A DNA stretch of 23,051 nucleotides, taken from the NCBI GenBank assembly GCA_947503365.1, contig CANNDT010000069.1, positions 1-23,051 of the forward strand, in the 5' to 3' direction. The notes beneath the pieces were generated by a model that saw only the letters and a program-made list of their open reading frames with translations, made no database searches and was not told where the DNA came from. The translations under genes and the position numbers were made by a program. Every line of letters begins with the position of its first letter. Within the stretch, counting starts at the first letter, position 1. The stretch is from CANNDT01 sp945876205. Its GTDB lineage: Bacteria; Acidobacteriota; Vicinamibacteria; Vicinamibacterales; UBA2999. Positions 8,003 through 15,391 of this stretch are shown here, one piece after another.

Positions 8003-8979
8003 TGTTTTCGCGGTCCTTTGTACTGGTCGATCGGCGGAGTGCCATGCGTGTGAAAGGTGTCGATCGTCTTCAAGCCCCACGCCTGTCCCTTCCTGCGTTC
8101 GGTCTCGGTCCAGACCACCGGCTGCCAGTCTGGCGCCAGCACCAGGCGCGCGCCGGCGTTGGCCACTTCCACGCGATTGCCACCGGGCTCGTAGACGTAG
8201 AGGAAGAACGTCTGCTGGATCGCGTGCTTGTGCGGGCCGGTCTCGATGTGCACGCCGGCCTCGAGAAAGATGTCGGCGGCGCGTAGCACGTCTTCGCGAG
8301 AGTCGACCGCGTAGGTGACGTGGTGGAAGCGCCCGCTCGCGCCGTAGTGATCCAGCGTGAACGCCAGATCGTAGCTCTTGTTGTTGCTCGTGACCCAGCC
8401 GCCCGCCTCGACACCGCTGTCGAGCACGATCATCTCGGTCGTGCGGAGCCCGACGACGTCCTCCATGAAGCGGCGCAGCGCCGCGACATCCGACGTGAGC
8501 AGGTTCATGTGATCGAGACGGCGGACGTTGGCGCCACGCCCTGGAAACCGCTGCGCCTGGTTCTTCAGGGCGGGCTTCAGCTCCGGCGGCGGCTGGTACC
8601 ACTCGGTCTCGTAGTAGATTTCCATGTTGTGGCCGTCGGGCGTCGTGAAGGTGTAGGTCCGACCGTGCCCGAGATCGCCGTCGTGCCAGCCCTTCCCGAG
8701 TCCCGACGCTTCGATGACCGCGACGCGGCGCAGCAGCGCCTCGGGGCTGCTCGCCCGGTACGCGAAGTGTCCGATGCCGGCGACTGGCGAGGCCGTCAGC
8801 TTGAGGGTGTGATGCTCGTAATCGTCCCACCCGCGGAGGTAGACCGAATCGCCTCGCCGACCGGCCTCGGTCATGCCAAACAGGTCGACGAAGAAGCGGA
8901 CGCTGTCGTCGAGCTTCGGCGTGAGCAACTCGACGTGCGCCAGGTGAGCGAGATCGAAGGAGCGAATCGTGGGGTCCAA
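7999..8979 (-). CDS. Extradiol ring-cleavage dioxygenase, VOC fold (catechol 2,3-dioxygenase type)
   Basis: About 326 aa with two glyoxalase/VOC modules. The N-terminal one starts at about residue 10 (His-Leu-Ala-His-Val-Glu-Leu); the C-terminal one starts at about 153 (Leu-Asp-His-Met-Asn-Leu). The iron triad is present as His157, His220 and Glu271, and the spacing matches XylE (153/214/265). The second-shell His and Tyr of XylE (19 and 10 residues before the Glu) also match, as His252 and Tyr261, so the enzyme should be active. It would cleave a catecholic ring next to the diol using Fe(II) and O2; the substrate is not evident. The start was taken as TTG at 8979 after AAGG; an ATG at 9030 would lie only 6 bp from the divergent ATG. 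It is the first gene of a pair with the MetE-like gene. Confidence 0.85.
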   Translation of the reverse strand: MDPTIRSFDLAHLAHVELLTPKLDDSVRFFVDLFGMTEAGRRGDSVYLRGWDDYEHHTLKLTASPVAGIGHFAYRASSPEALLRRVAVIEASGLGKGWHDGDLGHGRTYTFTTPDGHNMEIYYETEWYQPPPELKPALKNQAQRFPGRGANVRRLDHMNLLTSDVAALRRFMEDVVGLRTTEMIVLDSGVEAGGWVTSNNKSYDLAFTLDHYGASGRFHHVTYAVDSREDVLRAADIFLEAGVHIETGPHKHAIQQTFFLYVYEPGGNRVEVANAGARLVLAPDWQPVVWTETERRKGQAWGLKTIDTFHTHGTPPIDQYKGPRKQ

Positions 8980-9036
8980 CAGGCCTACCTTTGTGCGCGA
9001 AGCATAGCGTAAAATCCGCAGGCCATTCATCAACTC
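8980..9036. promoter_or_regulatory. Divergent promoter region between the dioxygenase and ligJ
   Basis: A 57-bp gap separates the two divergent aromatic-catabolism units. On the plus strand TAAAAT (9010-9015) is a five-of-six match to a -10 box and would give a leader of about 15 nt before ligJ. On the minus strand TACGCT or TATGCT around 9001-9010 could serve the dioxygenase. No convincing -35 box is seen, which would fit activator-dependent control, but no operator palindrome was recognised. Confidence 0.35.
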
Positions 9037-10062
9037 ATGATCATCGACTGCCACGGACACTACACGACGGCCCCGAAGGCGCTCATCGCCTGGCGCGAAG
9101 CCCAACTCGCCGCGCTGAGCGATCCCTCGAAACCCCCGACGAAAGGCTCGCTCACCATCACCGATGATGAGATCAGGGCCAGCGTCGAAGGCGCGCAGCT
9201 CAGGCTCCAGCGCGAGCGCGGAACCGATCTGACGATCTTCTCGCCGCGCGCCGCCGGCATGGCTCATCACCTGGGTGATGCCACGACCAGCCTGCACTGG
9301 TCGCAGCACTGCAATAACCTGATTCACCGGGTCTGCTCGCTCTATCCCGACAACTTCGTTGGCGTCTGCCAGCTCCCGCAGTCGCCGGGCGTGCCACCGG
9401 AGAACTGCATCGGCGAGCTCGAACGCTGCGTCAACGAGATGGGGTTCATCGGCTGCAACCTCAACCCGGATCCGTCCGGCGGCTACTGGACCGCTCCGCC
9501 GCTGACCGACCGCTACTGGTATCCGCTCTACGAAAAGATGGTGGAACTGGACGTGCCGGCGATGGTGCACGTCAGCTCGTCGTGCAACCCGAACTTTCAC
9601 GCCACCGGCGCCCACTACCTGAACGCCGACACCACGGCGTTCATGCAGTTCCTGATGTCCGACCTGTTCAAGGACTTCCCGACCCTGCGCTTCGTTATTC
9701 CGCACGGCGGCGGCGCGGTGCCATACCATTGGGGCCGCTACAGGGGACTGGCGCAGGATCTGAAGCGGCCGCTGGTAGCGGACCTGATTCGCGACCACAT
9801 CTTCTTCGACACCTGCGTTTATCATCTGCCGGGGATCGAGCTGCTCCTGAAGGTCGTCCCCGCCGACAACATCCTGTTCGGCTCGGAGATGGTCGGCGCC
9901 GTGCGCGGCATCGACCCCGAGACGGGGCAATACTTCGACGACACGAAGCGGTATATCGACCAGGTGCGCTTCGTGAGCGACGCCGACAAGCAGAAGATTT
10001 TCGAGGGCAACGCGCGCCGTGTGTATCCGCGCATCAGCCGGGTACCTGCCGTAACGATCTGA
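9037..10062 (+). CDS. ligJ: 4-oxalomesaconate hydratase (LigJ type), amidohydrolase superfamily
   Basis: 341 aa, the same length as characterised LigJ, and strongly resembling it along its length. It has Asp-Cys-His6-Gly-His8 at the N-terminus, His178, His223 (Ile-Pro-His-Gly-Gly-Gly) and Glu284 (Gly-Ser-Glu-Met). As I recall, His6, His8, His178 and Glu284 are the zinc ligands of Sphingobium LigJ, at identical numbering. LigJ hydrates 4-oxalomesaconate to 4-carboxy-4-hydroxy-2-oxoadipate in the protocatechuate 4,5-cleavage, gallate and syringate routes. It is cytoplasmic. It heads a co-directional group with an aromatic-acid permease 13 bp downstream and a dehydrogenase after that. No LigI or LigK gene is recognisable here. 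A related ACMSD-family decarboxylase or hydratase on another diacid is the alternative. Confidence 0.86.
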   Translation: MIIDCHGHYTTAPKALIAWREAQLAALSDPSKPPTKGSLTITDDEIRASVEGAQLRLQRERGTDLTIFSPRAAGMAHHLGDATTSLHWSQHCNNLIHRVCSLYPDNFVGVCQLPQSPGVPPENCIGELERCVNEMGFIGCNLNPDPSGGYWTAPPLTDRYWYPLYEKMVELDVPAMVHVSSSCNPNFHATGAHYLNADTTAFMQFLMSDLFKDFPTLRFVIPHGGGAVPYHWGRYRGLAQDLKRPLVADLIRDHIFFDTCVYHLPGIELLLKVVPADNILFGSEMVGAVRGIDPETGQYFDDTKRYIDQVRFVSDADKQKIFEGNARRVYPRISRVPAVTI

Positions 10063-10075
10063 CCAGGGAGCGATC

Positions 10076-11449
10076 ATGAAGGACACCACCACGGACGTCG
10101 GCGCGCTCCTCGACGAGGGAGGCTGGAGCGGATACCAGAAGATGCTCGTCGCCGCCACGGCGATGACGATCATCTTCGACGGTCTCGACAACCAACTGCT
10201 CGGCGCCGCGATTCCCGCGATGATGCGCGAGTGGTCGCTCGGGCGCCCCGCGTTCGCGTCGGTGCTGGCGGCGGCGCTCTTCGGGATGATGATCGGCGGG
10301 TTCATCGGCGGCTACATCGGCGATCGAGTCGGCCGTCGCATGGCGCTGCTCGGCAGCGTGATCTCGTTCGGCGCGTTGACCGTTCTCATGTCCTTTGCCA
10401 ACGACGTGACGACGCTGACCTGGCTCCGCTTCTTCGCCGGGCTCGGTCTCGGCGGCGCGATGCCGAACGCGGCCGCGCTCGCCTCCGAGTACGTGCCGCT
10501 CCGTCGTCGTCCATTTGCCGTGACGCTGACGATCGTCTGCATTCCGCTCGGCGGGACGCTTGCCGGTTTCACCGGCGCGGTCGTGCTCCCCACCTACGGC
10601 TGGCGCGCGCTCTTCCTCGTCGGCGGCATCTTTCCGCTCGTCCTGGCGGCGGTGCTCTGGAAGGTGTTGCCCGAGTCACCGCGATACCTCGCCCGGCACC
10701 GTGAACGGTGGCCCGAGCTCGTGACGCTGTTGAGGCGCCTCGGACACAACGTGTCGGCGGATACGGCGTTTGTCGATTCACACGAAAAGGCCGTCGCACA
10801 CGCCTCGGTCGGGTCGCTGCTCGCGCCGGAATACCGCCGCGACACGCTGGCCCTCTGCGCCGCGTTCTTCTTCTGCCTGCTCTCGGTCTACACGGGCACC
10901 AACTGGGTGCCGTCGCTTCTCACCAGCGCCGGATTCGACGTGGCGATTGCCAACTACGGCCTCACCGCCTTCAACCTCGGCGGCGTCGTCGGCGCCATCC
11001 TCGGCGCGGTGCTCTTCGCCAAGCTGGGCTCGCGCATCACGATGCTGGCGATGACCGGCGGCGCCATCGCCGGCTGTCTCCTCCTCGCCAGCGTTCCGAT
11101 CGGCCAGCAGTCGACCTTCGCCGTGCTTGCCATGCTCGCCTGGACGGGCGGCCTCATCAACGCCGTGCAGACGACGATGTATGCGCTGGCGGCGCACGTG
11201 TATCCCGCGGGGATCCGAGCGACGGGCGTGGGCACGGCGGTGGCGTTTGGCCGGATCGGCGGCGTCGCCTCCTCGTATGCGGGTGCGTATGCGCTCGAGT
11301 ACGGCCCCTCGCAGATGTTCGCGTTCATCGCCGGAACGCTCGCCATCGTCTTTGTGGCGCTGGGATTGGTGCGGAACCACATTCCGCGGCAGCGCACCCT
11401 CCGGGCTGCGCCGTCCCTGGCGGCGGAACCCGGCACGCCACTGATGTAG
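10076..11449 (+). CDS. MFS permease, aromatic acid:H+ symporter (AAHS) type
   Basis: 457 aa with twelve predicted membrane helices. The AAHS-type Asp-Gly-x-Asp motif lies in helix 1 (residues 35-38), and the MFS loop 2-3 signature (Gly-Asp-Arg-x-Gly-Arg-Arg) at about 83-89. The central cytoplasmic loop starts at Pro-Glu-Ser-Pro-Arg, as in the PcaK/sugar-porter branch. It should bring an aromatic or related carboxylate into the cell with protons. GGGAG precedes the ATG by about six bases. It lies 13 bp after ligJ and 9 bp before the DUF1932 oxidoreductase, so these three are almost certainly one operon. The substrate is inferred from context (hydroxybenzoate-type acid). Confidence 0.9.
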   Translation: MKDTTTDVGALLDEGGWSGYQKMLVAATAMTIIFDGLDNQLLGAAIPAMMREWSLGRPAFASVLAAALFGMMIGGFIGGYIGDRVGRRMALLGSVISFGALTVLMSFANDVTTLTWLRFFAGLGLGGAMPNAAALASEYVPLRRRPFAVTLTIVCIPLGGTLAGFTGAVVLPTYGWRALFLVGGIFPLVLAAVLWKVLPESPRYLARHRERWPELVTLLRRLGHNVSADTAFVDSHEKAVAHASVGSLLAPEYRRDTLALCAAFFFCLLSVYTGTNWVPSLLTSAGFDVAIANYGLTAFNLGGVVGAILGAVLFAKLGSRITMLAMTGGAIAGCLLLASVPIGQQSTFAVLAMLAWTGGLINAVQTTMYALAAHVYPAGIRATGVGTAVAFGRIGGVASSYAGAYALEYGPSQMFAFIAGTLAIVFVALGLVRNHIPRQRTLRAAPSLAAEPGTPLM

Positions 11450-11458
11450 GAAACGTTG

Positions 11459-12364
11459 ATGACCATCGGGTTCGTCGGCTTCGGCGAGGCGGGATCCACG
11501 ATCGCGGGCGGCCTGCGGTCGGCAGGCTGCGATCGCATCGTCGCCTTCGACATCAACCGGCATGACCCGAGCCGCGGCCCGCTGATCGAGCGCCGCGCGG
11601 CGGAGAGCGGCACGACACTCGTGGACTCCCCTGCCGATCTCGTTCGGGAGAGCCGCATCATCCTGTCGACGGTGACGTCGAACGCCTCACTCGACGCGGC
11701 GTCACAGACGGCGCCCTTTCTCACGCCTGAACACGTCTACGCCGATCTCAACTCGGTCTCGCCCGGACTGAAGCAGCAGATTGGCGCCGTCGTCGATGCC
11801 ACCGGCGCTCGATTCGTCGAGGTCGCGGTGATGGCGCCGGTCGCGCCGTACGGCCACCGAGTGCCGATGCTGCTCGGCGGTCCCGCGGCGGCCGAGCTCG
11901 CGGGGATGCTCGCGCCGTTCGGCATGAAGCTCGAGGTGCTCGCGGGCGGCGACATCGGTGCAGCCGCGGCCGTCAAGATGTGCCGCAGCATTGTCGTCAA
12001 GGGGCTCGAAGCGTTGATGTGTGAATGCGTGCTGGGGGCCAGCCAATACGGCGCTGACGAGCAGGTGTTTGCGTCGCTCAACGAAAGTTTCCCAGGTGTC
12101 GACTGGAAGAAGCTTGCCGACTACATGGTCGGCCGCGTGGTCGTGCACGGCGAGCGCCGTGCGCGCGAGATGGAAGAAGTGGCCGAGACGCTGCGTGCAA
12201 TCGGCGTCGATCCGATCATGGCGGAGGCGACGGTGCGCCGGCAGGAGTGGGCCGCGCGACTCGACCTGAAGTCGCACTTCGGTCCTGACGGACCCAGGAC
12301 CTATCGCGAGGTGCTCGACGTCCTCGCGAGGCAGCACGAGCATGGTGCGGTTATCAATCAGTAG
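11459..12364 (+). CDS. NAD(P)-dependent oxidoreductase with DUF1932 C-terminal domain
   Basis: 301 aa in the 6-phosphogluconate/beta-hydroxyacid dehydrogenase superfamily. A Rossmann domain starts with Gly-Phe-Gly-Glu-Ala-Gly (about residues 7-12) and runs to about 165. The helical DUF1932 domain follows (from about 185, Lys-Met-Cys-Arg-Ser onward). The ATG at 11459 was chosen because AGGA lies about seven bases upstream; a TTG immediately before it is also in frame. DUF1932 proteins have no firmly assigned substrate. Here the gene follows ligJ and an aromatic-acid permease, so it may oxidise a ring-cleavage semialdehyde or reduce a downstream oxo acid. That would replace the unrelated LigC dehydrogenase of the classic pathway (inference). 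Confidence 0.85.
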   Translation: MTIGFVGFGEAGSTIAGGLRSAGCDRIVAFDINRHDPSRGPLIERRAAESGTTLVDSPADLVRESRIILSTVTSNASLDAASQTAPFLTPEHVYADLNSVSPGLKQQIGAVVDATGARFVEVAVMAPVAPYGHRVPMLLGGPAAAELAGMLAPFGMKLEVLAGGDIGAAAAVKMCRSIVVKGLEALMCECVLGASQYGADEQVFASLNESFPGVDWKKLADYMVGRVVVHGERRAREMEEVAETLRAIGVDPIMAEATVRRQEWAARLDLKSHFGPDGPRTYREVLDVLARQHEHGAVINQ

Positions 12365-12392
12365 TCACGTACGCGCACGTCCTGGAGGACGC

Positions 12393-13364
12393 ATGAAAGT
12401 GACAACCCGGCTCGCAGTGACAGCAAGTCTCCTCGGAATCGCCGCGCTCGGTCAGGCGCTGGCGGCCCAGGCCCTGCCTGACGTCAAGGCGATCCCCGGC
12501 ATCATCGCCGCTGGCGCCAAGCTTACGCAGGTGTTCCAGACCGTCGGCAACAACGTCGACGGCATCGTCGCGGCCGCGGACGGAAGCCTGCTGGCGAGCC
12601 AGGAAGACAACAACGCTGTTCTCAAGATCGACAAGGACGACAGGGCGTCCATCTATCTTGCGGGCGTTGCGGTTGGATCGCTGTCAATCGATCGGCAGGG
12701 CCGTCTCTTTGCCGTGAGGCGCATGGCGCAGGCCGGCACGCCGGCGGCCACGCACGCCTCGGCGCCGAAGTCGTCTGGCGTCTCGATGCTGCTGCCGGAA
12801 TTCAAGATGTGGGACAGCGTCAACGGCACGCCGATGACGGGCCGCCCGAGCGACCTCGCCGCCGACGGCACCGGCGGCGCCTACTTCACCCAGCAGACGG
12901 TGGTGCATTACGCGAGTCCGAACGGCACGATCTCGCCGCCGATGGGAGAGAACCTGCGCGTCAACGGCATCATTCTCAGTGAAGACGACAAGCGCCTCTA
13001 CGTCACCAATGATGCGGCCATTGCCGTGTTCGACGTGCAGGGTCCGGGACAGCTCACCAACCAGCGGGAGTTTGCGAAGCTCAAGGATGGTGGCAACGGA
13101 GACGGGCTTGCCGTGGATACCGCCGGTAACCTGTACGTCGCGGCTGGCCCAGGTGTGCAGATCTACGACCGGCAGGGAAAGTACCTCGGGCTGATTCCCA
13201 CACCGCCCGGGCGTCCCACCGGGCAGGCATTTGCCGGCGCCGACCGGAAGACGCTCTACGTGATCGTCCAGTCAACGACTGATGCGCACGGACGGCCAAT
13301 GGCAGGCAGAACCATCTACCGGATTCCGATGCTTGCCCGGGGACTTCCCGTCCGCTCGAAGTAA
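12393..13364 (+). CDS. Secreted SMP-30/gluconolactonase-like beta-propeller
   Basis: About 323 aa from the ATG at 12393, preceded by CTGGAGG with ideal spacing. Residues 1 to about 23 are a signal peptide (Leu-Ala-Ala-Gln). The rest is a series of propeller blades with repeated Asp-Gly/Asp-x-x-Gly-x-Leu-(Tyr/Phe)-Val motifs, for example Ala-Ala-Asp-Gly-Ser, Asp-Arg-Gln-Gly-Arg and Asp-Thr-Ala-Gly-Asn-Leu-Tyr-Val. The later part (Asn-Gly-Ile-Ile-Leu-Ser-Glu-Asp) resembles SMP-30 lactonases. Members hydrolyse sugar or other lactones with a divalent metal. It lies 28 bp after the DUF1932 gene and may be in the same transcript. A periplasmic lactonase is possible, but another propeller function cannot be excluded. 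Confidence 0.78.
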   Translation: MKVTTRLAVTASLLGIAALGQALAAQALPDVKAIPGIIAAGAKLTQVFQTVGNNVDGIVAAADGSLLASQEDNNAVLKIDKDDRASIYLAGVAVGSLSIDRQGRLFAVRRMAQAGTPAATHASAPKSSGVSMLLPEFKMWDSVNGTPMTGRPSDLAADGTGGAYFTQQTVVHYASPNGTISPPMGENLRVNGIILSEDDKRLYVTNDAAIAVFDVQGPGQLTNQREFAKLKDGGNGDGLAVDTAGNLYVAAGPGVQIYDRQGKYLGLIPTPPGRPTGQAFAGADRKTLYVIVQSTTDAHGRPMAGRTIYRIPMLARGLPVRSK

Positions 13365-13372
13365 GGAGGGCG

Positions 13373-13402
13373 GTGACGATCCCCGGAACTTCAGGCTACA
13401 AT
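13373..13402 (+). promoter_or_regulatory. Candidate sigma70-type promoter for the DUF6152 gene at 13429
   Basis: GTGACG (13373-13378) and TACAAT (13397-13402) are spaced 18 bp, with four and five of six consensus matches. Transcription would start near 13409, leaving a leader of about 20 nt. This suggests that the DUF6152 gene can be expressed apart from the aromatic operon upstream. Confidence 0.45.
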
Positions 13403-13428
13403 TCGGCAGCTACCAAGAGGGTTCTGTG

Positions 13429-13821
13429 ATGAGACGAATTGCGTGTGCTCTATCCGTCGGCGTGGTTTTGAGCGCGGTCTCGCTGCTCGCCCACCACAGT
13501 GCGGCCTCCGCGTACGACACGGCCCACAAGATTGACTTGAAGGGCACGGTCACGAAGGTGGAGTGGAAGAACCCGCACGTCTTCTACTACCTCGACGTGC
13601 CGGATGCGTCCGGCACCCCGGTCAACTGGTCGGTTGAAGCATCGACGCCCAATCAGTTGTATCGAAATGGCTGGCGGAAGGACGACCTGAAGACTGGAGA
13701 CCCGGTCACCGTCGTTGGTTCATCGCCTGCCAGAAACGGCCTGCCCAAAGCGTACGGCGGCACGTTGACGCTTGCCGATGGCCGCAAGGTGTTCAGCGGC
13801 TCCGCGGCCACCGACCAGTAG
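13429..13821 (+). CDS. DUF6152 family secreted protein (paralog 3)
   Basis: 130 aa from the ATG at 13429, with AGAGG upstream. The signal peptide is residues 1-21 (ending Leu-Leu-Ala), again followed by His-His-Ser. The family core is very clear here: Lys-Gly-Thr-Val-Thr-Lys-Val-Glu-Trp, Asn-Pro-His, Asn-Trp-Ser-Val-Glu, Gly-Trp-Arg-Lys-Asp-Asp-Leu, Gly-Asp-Pro-Val-Thr-Val, and a C-terminal Leu-Thr-Leu-Ala-Asp-Gly-Arg. No Cys is present in the mature part. It converges with a partner-family gene 33 bp away and has its own candidate promoter. Likely periplasmic or extracellular; function unknown. Confidence 0.88.
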   Translation: MRRIACALSVGVVLSAVSLLAHHSAASAYDTAHKIDLKGTVTKVEWKNPHVFYYLDVPDASGTPVNWSVEASTPNQLYRNGWRKDDLKTGDPVTVVGSSPARNGLPKAYGGTLTLADGRKVFSGSAATDQ

Positions 13822-13829
13822 CCCGCCTA

Positions 13830-13845
13830 CGCCAAGGCTTCGGCG
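13830..13845. repeat. Short hairpin between convergent genes
   Basis: CGCC pairs with GGCG around a self-complementary AAG/CTT core in the 33-bp gap between two convergent genes. It may contribute to bidirectional termination, but the stem is short and no proper U-tract follows. Similar strings occur as dispersed intergenic elements in acidobacterial DNA (recollection, not checked). Confidence 0.3.
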
Positions 13846-13854
13846 CGGCAGGTC

Positions 13855-14568
13855 TTATTTCTGAAACGTCGGCGGCTTCTTGTGTTCCGGGCCCTGGATG
13901 CCCGGCAACGCGTCGCCGAGCGATCGTTCGTTGTCGGCGCACCGCGCCGGCATGAGACGCACGTCTTTCTTCTCGCGGCGCGCGTTCCGCGCATACGTGA
14001 ACGGTTTCGTGTAGAACACCGGATCGTCGATCTTGACGGTCAGCCGCAGCGTATCCGGACCGGTCTTCTGGAAGCGCTCGGTGATGTGCAGCATGGCGCT
14101 GTGCTCGAAGCCCGACGTATCCAGCCAGGTTTCTTCCCGCATCCCGATCGTGTCGACCACGAGCGTGTCGCCTTCCCAGGTGCCGATCGAATGCCCCATC
14201 CACTCCGGGTAGTCGAGGATGTCTTCCGGATGCTTCCGTCCGTCCGTGTAAATCAATCGATAGTCGATGTGCTCCGTGATGATGGCGAACACGTCGGCGG
14301 TCTGGATGATCTGGTACGGATTCGTTGACTGCAATCCTCTGGTCGGCCCGTACGGCAGGCACTTGTAGGAGGGCGAATTGGCCTGGTCCAGCGTCCGATA
14401 TCGCTGGGCGCCAATCGGGGTGAGCGAGATTTCTTCTCCGGGCAGCAGGAGCGTCGAAATATCCGGGGCCTGCGAGATCCAGATCCCGGTGAAGTCCGGA
14501 TGTGTCTGCGCGGCAGCGGTGCTCGCGGCGAATAACGCAAGAAAGATGGCGAAGAGTGCTTTCAGCAT
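13855..14568 (-). CDS. Secreted DUF6152-partner family protein (copy 2)
   Basis: About 237 aa from the ATG at 14568; an in-frame TTG at 14580 is the alternative. The signal peptide ends Ala-Ala-Ala-Gln at about residue 21. It shares with its paralogs Phe-Thr-Gly-Ile-Trp, Lys-Cys-Leu-Pro, Tyr-Gln-Ile-Ile-Gln-Thr, Asp-Gly-Arg-Lys-His-Pro and Gly-His-Ser-Ile-Gly-Thr-Trp-Glu-Gly-Asp-Thr-Leu-Val-Val-Asp-Thr. A Glu-Arg-Phe and a Lys-Ile-Asp-Asp-Pro strand follow. This regular strand-turn pattern suggests an all-beta, lipocalin-like or barrel fold (inference). The C-terminal tail is charged, with one Cys. It lies between two DUF6152 genes, convergent with one and downstream of the other. Function unknown. 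Confidence 0.83.
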   Translation of the reverse strand: MLKALFAIFLALFAASTAAAQTHPDFTGIWISQAPDISTLLLPGEEISLTPIGAQRYRTLDQANSPSYKCLPYGPTRGLQSTNPYQIIQTADVFAIITEHIDYRLIYTDGRKHPEDILDYPEWMGHSIGTWEGDTLVVDTIGMREETWLDTSGFEHSAMLHITERFQKTGPDTLRLTVKIDDPVFYTKPFTYARNARREKKDVRLMPARCADNERSLGDALPGIQGPEHKKPPTFQK

Positions 14569-14659
14569 GGCGTGGCGCAATACTTGAACGGACCGGCCGC
14601 GATGTCAAGACGCGCACCCGCTCGGCTATTTGGCGTGCGTGTTATCGAAGTACTACCGC

Positions 14660-14708
14660 CGTGGTCACACCGACGAGCGGCGTCAAAAAAAGGCTTGTCG
14701 CGACCACG
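14660..14708. other. Long imperfect stem-loop in the 205-bp gap between two minus-strand genes
   Basis: A 7-bp outer stem (14660-14666 with 14702-14708) and an 8-bp inner stem with one G-U pair (14671-14678 with 14693-14700) enclose a 14-base loop. The loop holds a run of seven A on the plus strand, which is U in the minus-strand RNA. It sits after the DUF6152 gene at 14774-15154 and about 90 bases before the start of the partner gene at 13855-14568. It could be a processing or attenuating structure; the U-run is inside the loop, so it is not a standard terminator. Confidence 0.45.
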
Positions 14709-14773
14709 CCTCAGTCACTGGGGCACCACGAAAACGGTCGCGGCCGGGAGGTGCATGAATGGACGACTTGCTC

Positions 14774-15154
14774 TCAGCGCCCATACAGGAACATTTCCTT
14801 TCCTGTCGGCATCACGACTTTCTGTAACCGCAGAACATTCGAGCCGTCGCTGAAGCGGTAGCCGATCGCGGTGATCGCGTCCCCCTTCTTGAGGGAGTTC
14901 GGGTCCCACCCATTCCCCGCCATGCGAGTGATGCTGGGTCCGCCGACGTTCCACTTCTCGAGTTTGCCGTTGGCGTTGACGTCCAGGCCGATCATCACGT
15001 GTGGGTTGGCCCAGTCATAGCCGGTGACCGTCCCTTTCACCGTGATCTCCCGAGACGTGTTCACGGGCCATGAATGATGTGCGAATAAGGGACTGGCAGC
15101 CGCCACGAGGAACGCGACTGCAATGAATGTGAGTATGTGTAGCCTAGTAATCAC
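14774..15154 (-). CDS. DUF6152 family secreted protein (paralog 4)
   Basis: 126 aa from a GTG at 15154. A perfect GGAGG lies six bases upstream and decides this start over in-frame upstream codons. The signal peptide runs to residue 25 (Leu-Phe-Ala) and is followed by His-His-Ser-Trp. The core shows Lys-Gly-Thr-Val-Thr, Asn-Pro-His-Val, Lys-Trp-Asn-Val-Gly, Gly-Trp-Asp-Pro-Asn-Ser-Leu and Gly-Asp-Ala-Ile-Thr. The Asp-Gly-Ser-Asn-Val and Leu-Gln-Lys-Val-Val-Met end is close to the wider family. Mature Cys residues are absent. Its downstream neighbour on the same strand is a partner-family gene, repeating the pairing seen elsewhere in the window. Confidence 0.88.
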   Translation of the reverse strand: MITRLHILTFIAVAFLVAAASPLFAHHSWPVNTSREITVKGTVTGYDWANPHVMIGLDVNANGKLEKWNVGGPSITRMAGNGWDPNSLKKGDAITAIGYRFSDGSNVLRLQKVVMPTGKEMFLYGR

Positions 15155-15391
15155 GCGCCACCTCCGACGCGATTCTAGCCCCGTCCGCCCCTTTTCCAGC
15201 ATTTCCGAGGTGTGCGGGCTAGGAGGCATCGGGCGCACACCCGTGCGCTAGTGTCCGCTTAAATCCTAGCGACCTCGGCCGATTACTGGAGGGATGACCT
15301 CCCCGACTGACGACGGCGAGAAACCCGCAACCGGCAAGCTCGGACTGTATGTACGTCGTCCGAGCAGCGCTCGGTCATCCTCCAGCACCTG

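Noticed and set aside
8003..8830. N-terminal extension of the MetE-like frame to 8830
   Set aside because: It overlaps the dioxygenase gene in another frame and reads as low-complexity Arg-rich sequence. The family N-terminus begins at the ATG at 8002.
9037..10062. Annotation as ACMSD decarboxylase
   Set aside because: The fold is shared, but length, flanking motifs and residues at 6, 8, 178, 223 and 284 agree with LigJ, and the neighbours are aromatic-acid genes and not tryptophan catabolism.
8980..10305. N-terminal extension of the dioxygenase frame to 10305
   Set aside because: The extension lies antisense to ligJ, whose metal-site residues are all present, and has no domain content. The VOC domain begins within a few residues of the start chosen at 8979.
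13282..13428. Upstream start of the DUF6152 frame at 13282
   Set aside because: It would overlap the SMP-30 gene and bury the signal peptide inside the protein. The ATG at 13429 gives a normal exported precursor.
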